Below are positions 63,422 to 64,000 of a DNA stretch of 64,000 bases, one piece after another (positions within the stretch are counted from its first letter, which is position 1; every line of letters begins with the position of its first letter). The DNA lies in contig NZ_BPQT01000010.1 in assembly GCF_022179405.1 (NCBI RefSeq), positions 1-64,000 on the forward strand, written 5' to 3'. The notes under the pieces were generated by a model. The model was not told the DNA's origin, did no database searches, and worked only from the letters and a program-made list of their open reading frames with translations. The position numbers and the translations under genes were made by a program. This DNA comes from Methylobacterium marchantiae. GTDB lineage: Bacteria > Pseudomonadota > Alphaproteobacteria > Rhizobiales > Beijerinckiaceae.

Positions 63422-63850
63422 ATGATGCGTGTGGGCATTGCCTGTCTCATCAGCGGCGCGTTCGGCTTCGGGCCGTTGCCGGCTCAGGCGGAATCCGCTG
63501 CGGCGCGCTACCTCGTCTCCCAGCAGGTCGCCAAGACATGCCCGAAGGGCGGCCAGTTCAAGCCGGCCGGAATCATGGAACGGGATCTCACCGGCGACGG
63601 CAGGCCCGACCTCGTTCTCAACCTCGCCGAACTCTCATGCCGGGGCGCTGCGAATGGGACGAACGACGAGTGCGGCGCGGCCCATTGTCCGGTGCTGTTC
63701 TTCGTGCGCCAGGGCGATCTTCTCGTCCTGAAGGAGGAGATCGCCTCCATCGGCGCCCGGATAGGATCCGGGGCCGTCCCCAGGATCACCCTCGTCAGCT
63801 TCGAGTACAAGGAACACACGGTCCGTTGGGACGGATCGGCGTTCCGGTGA
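63422..63850 (+). CDS. Small secreted protein of unknown function
   Basis: The 142-residue protein starts with a clear signal peptide (MMRVGIACLISGAFGFGPLPAQA, cleavage after AQA). The mature part has a DLTGDGRPDLVLNL segment like the calcium-binding loops of FG-GAP or EF-hand-type repeats, and cysteines in KTCPKGG, LSCRGA, DECGAAHCP that could form two disulfides. Family not recognised. ATG 63422 is chosen over 63362 because it begins the signal peptide. It lies behind the acnA fragment terminator. Confidence 0.72.
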   Translation: MMRVGIACLISGAFGFGPLPAQAESAAARYLVSQQVAKTCPKGGQFKPAGIMERDLTGDGRPDLVLNLAELSCRGAANGTNDECGAAHCPVLFFVRQGDLLVLKEEIASIGARIGSGAVPRITLVSFEYKEHTVRWDGSAFR

Positions 63851-63856
63851 GGCCGA

Positions 63857-64000
63857 CTATCCTGCGGCGGTGACGGCCTCCCCCTCGGTAAATTCCCGCC
63901 ACAACAGCACCAGGGCCGCCATCACCGCCGGGCCGAGGAAGAGGCCGAGCAGGCCGAACGTCTCGACCCCGCCGAGGATTCCGAGCAGGACCCAGAGGAA
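63857..64000 (-). CDS. AI-2E/PerM-type permease, C-terminal end (partial)
   Basis: The last 47 codons of a gene entering from the right edge: FLWVLLGILGGVETFGLLGLF, then LGPAVMAALVLLWREFTEGEAVTAAG and TAG. The GG..xFGLxGLFLGPxxxAxxLxLW pattern is the C-terminal membrane segment of AI-2E family transporters. Most of the gene lies outside the window, so substrate and completeness cannot be judged. Confidence 0.8.
   Translation of the reverse strand, partial: FLWVLLGILGGVETFGLLGLFLGPAVMAALVLLWREFTEGEAVTAAG

Overview
The window looks like the chromosome of a GC-rich alphaproteobacterium of the order Rhizobiales (Hyphomicrobiales), most probably Methylobacterium/Methylorubrum or a close relative. 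This is inferred from family knowledge: r-protein order without rpsD or rpmJ in the alpha operon, the dapF-mtaB-ftsY-ispZ-ccm-acnA neighbourhood, a riboswitch-controlled gcvTHP operon and the palindromic intergenic repeats. No database search was made. No rRNA, tRNA, CRISPR array or transposase was seen.

Region 1 (1-16256, + strand) is the translation block: S10 operon (rpsJ to rpsQ), spc operon (rplN to secY, adk) and alpha operon (rpsM, rpsK, rpoA, rplQ). Three points stand out. A strong intrinsic terminator and a 460-bp gap separate rpsQ from rplN. A metallo-beta-lactamase-fold hydrolase gene sits between rpsK and rpoA. Several starts are GTG or TTG.

Region 2 (16459-27783, - strand) is an eight-gene chemosensory operon of the Wsp/alternative-function type: cheW, cheR-TPR, cheW, mcp, cheA-REC, cheB, a REC-REC histidine kinase and a REC-PAS-kinase-REC hybrid. 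Many genes are joined by 4-bp ATGA/GTGA overlaps. There is no stand-alone CheY and no intact diguanylate cyclase, but a fragment resembling the C-terminal end of a GGDEF domain lies just upstream of the first cheW.

Region 3 (28300-33474) carries branched-chain amino acid synthesis: a putative ribosome-mediated attenuator with a leader peptide reading MRVILIV, then ilvB-ilvH, a MazEF-like pair, a GstA-like glutathione transferase and ilvC. Region 4 (33613-38046) has a PNPOx-like flavoprotein, a small inverted-repeat element, tam, trpS, a Phd/RelE pair and an endonuclease III homologue. Region 5 (38067-42894) is a tandem glycine riboswitch followed by gcvT-gcvH-gcvP.

Region 6 (43000-49960) is mixed: an XRE protein, an AraC regulator, an O6-alkylguanine alkyltransferase, a secreted GyrI-like protein, dapF, mtaB and a pseudouridine synthase. 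Region 7 (50001-62093) runs ftsY, ispZ, a Crp/Fnr regulator, cytochrome c maturation genes and acnA. The ccm genes are split into ccmCDG and ccmAB by a 2.4-kb insert carrying a DUF2380-like lipoprotein, an AraC regulator and a SOUL protein. The ccmA-acnA interval is full of repeats and holds an orphan RelB-type antitoxin.

Region 8 (62094-64000): the 3' end of acnA is duplicated about 1 kb downstream as a decayed fragment that still has a strong terminator after it. Between the copies lies an AT-rich gene for a membrane-anchored collagen-like protein. This looks like a small island inserted into, and restoring, the end of acnA. The window ends in a secreted small protein and the C-terminus of an AI-2E/PerM-type permease.
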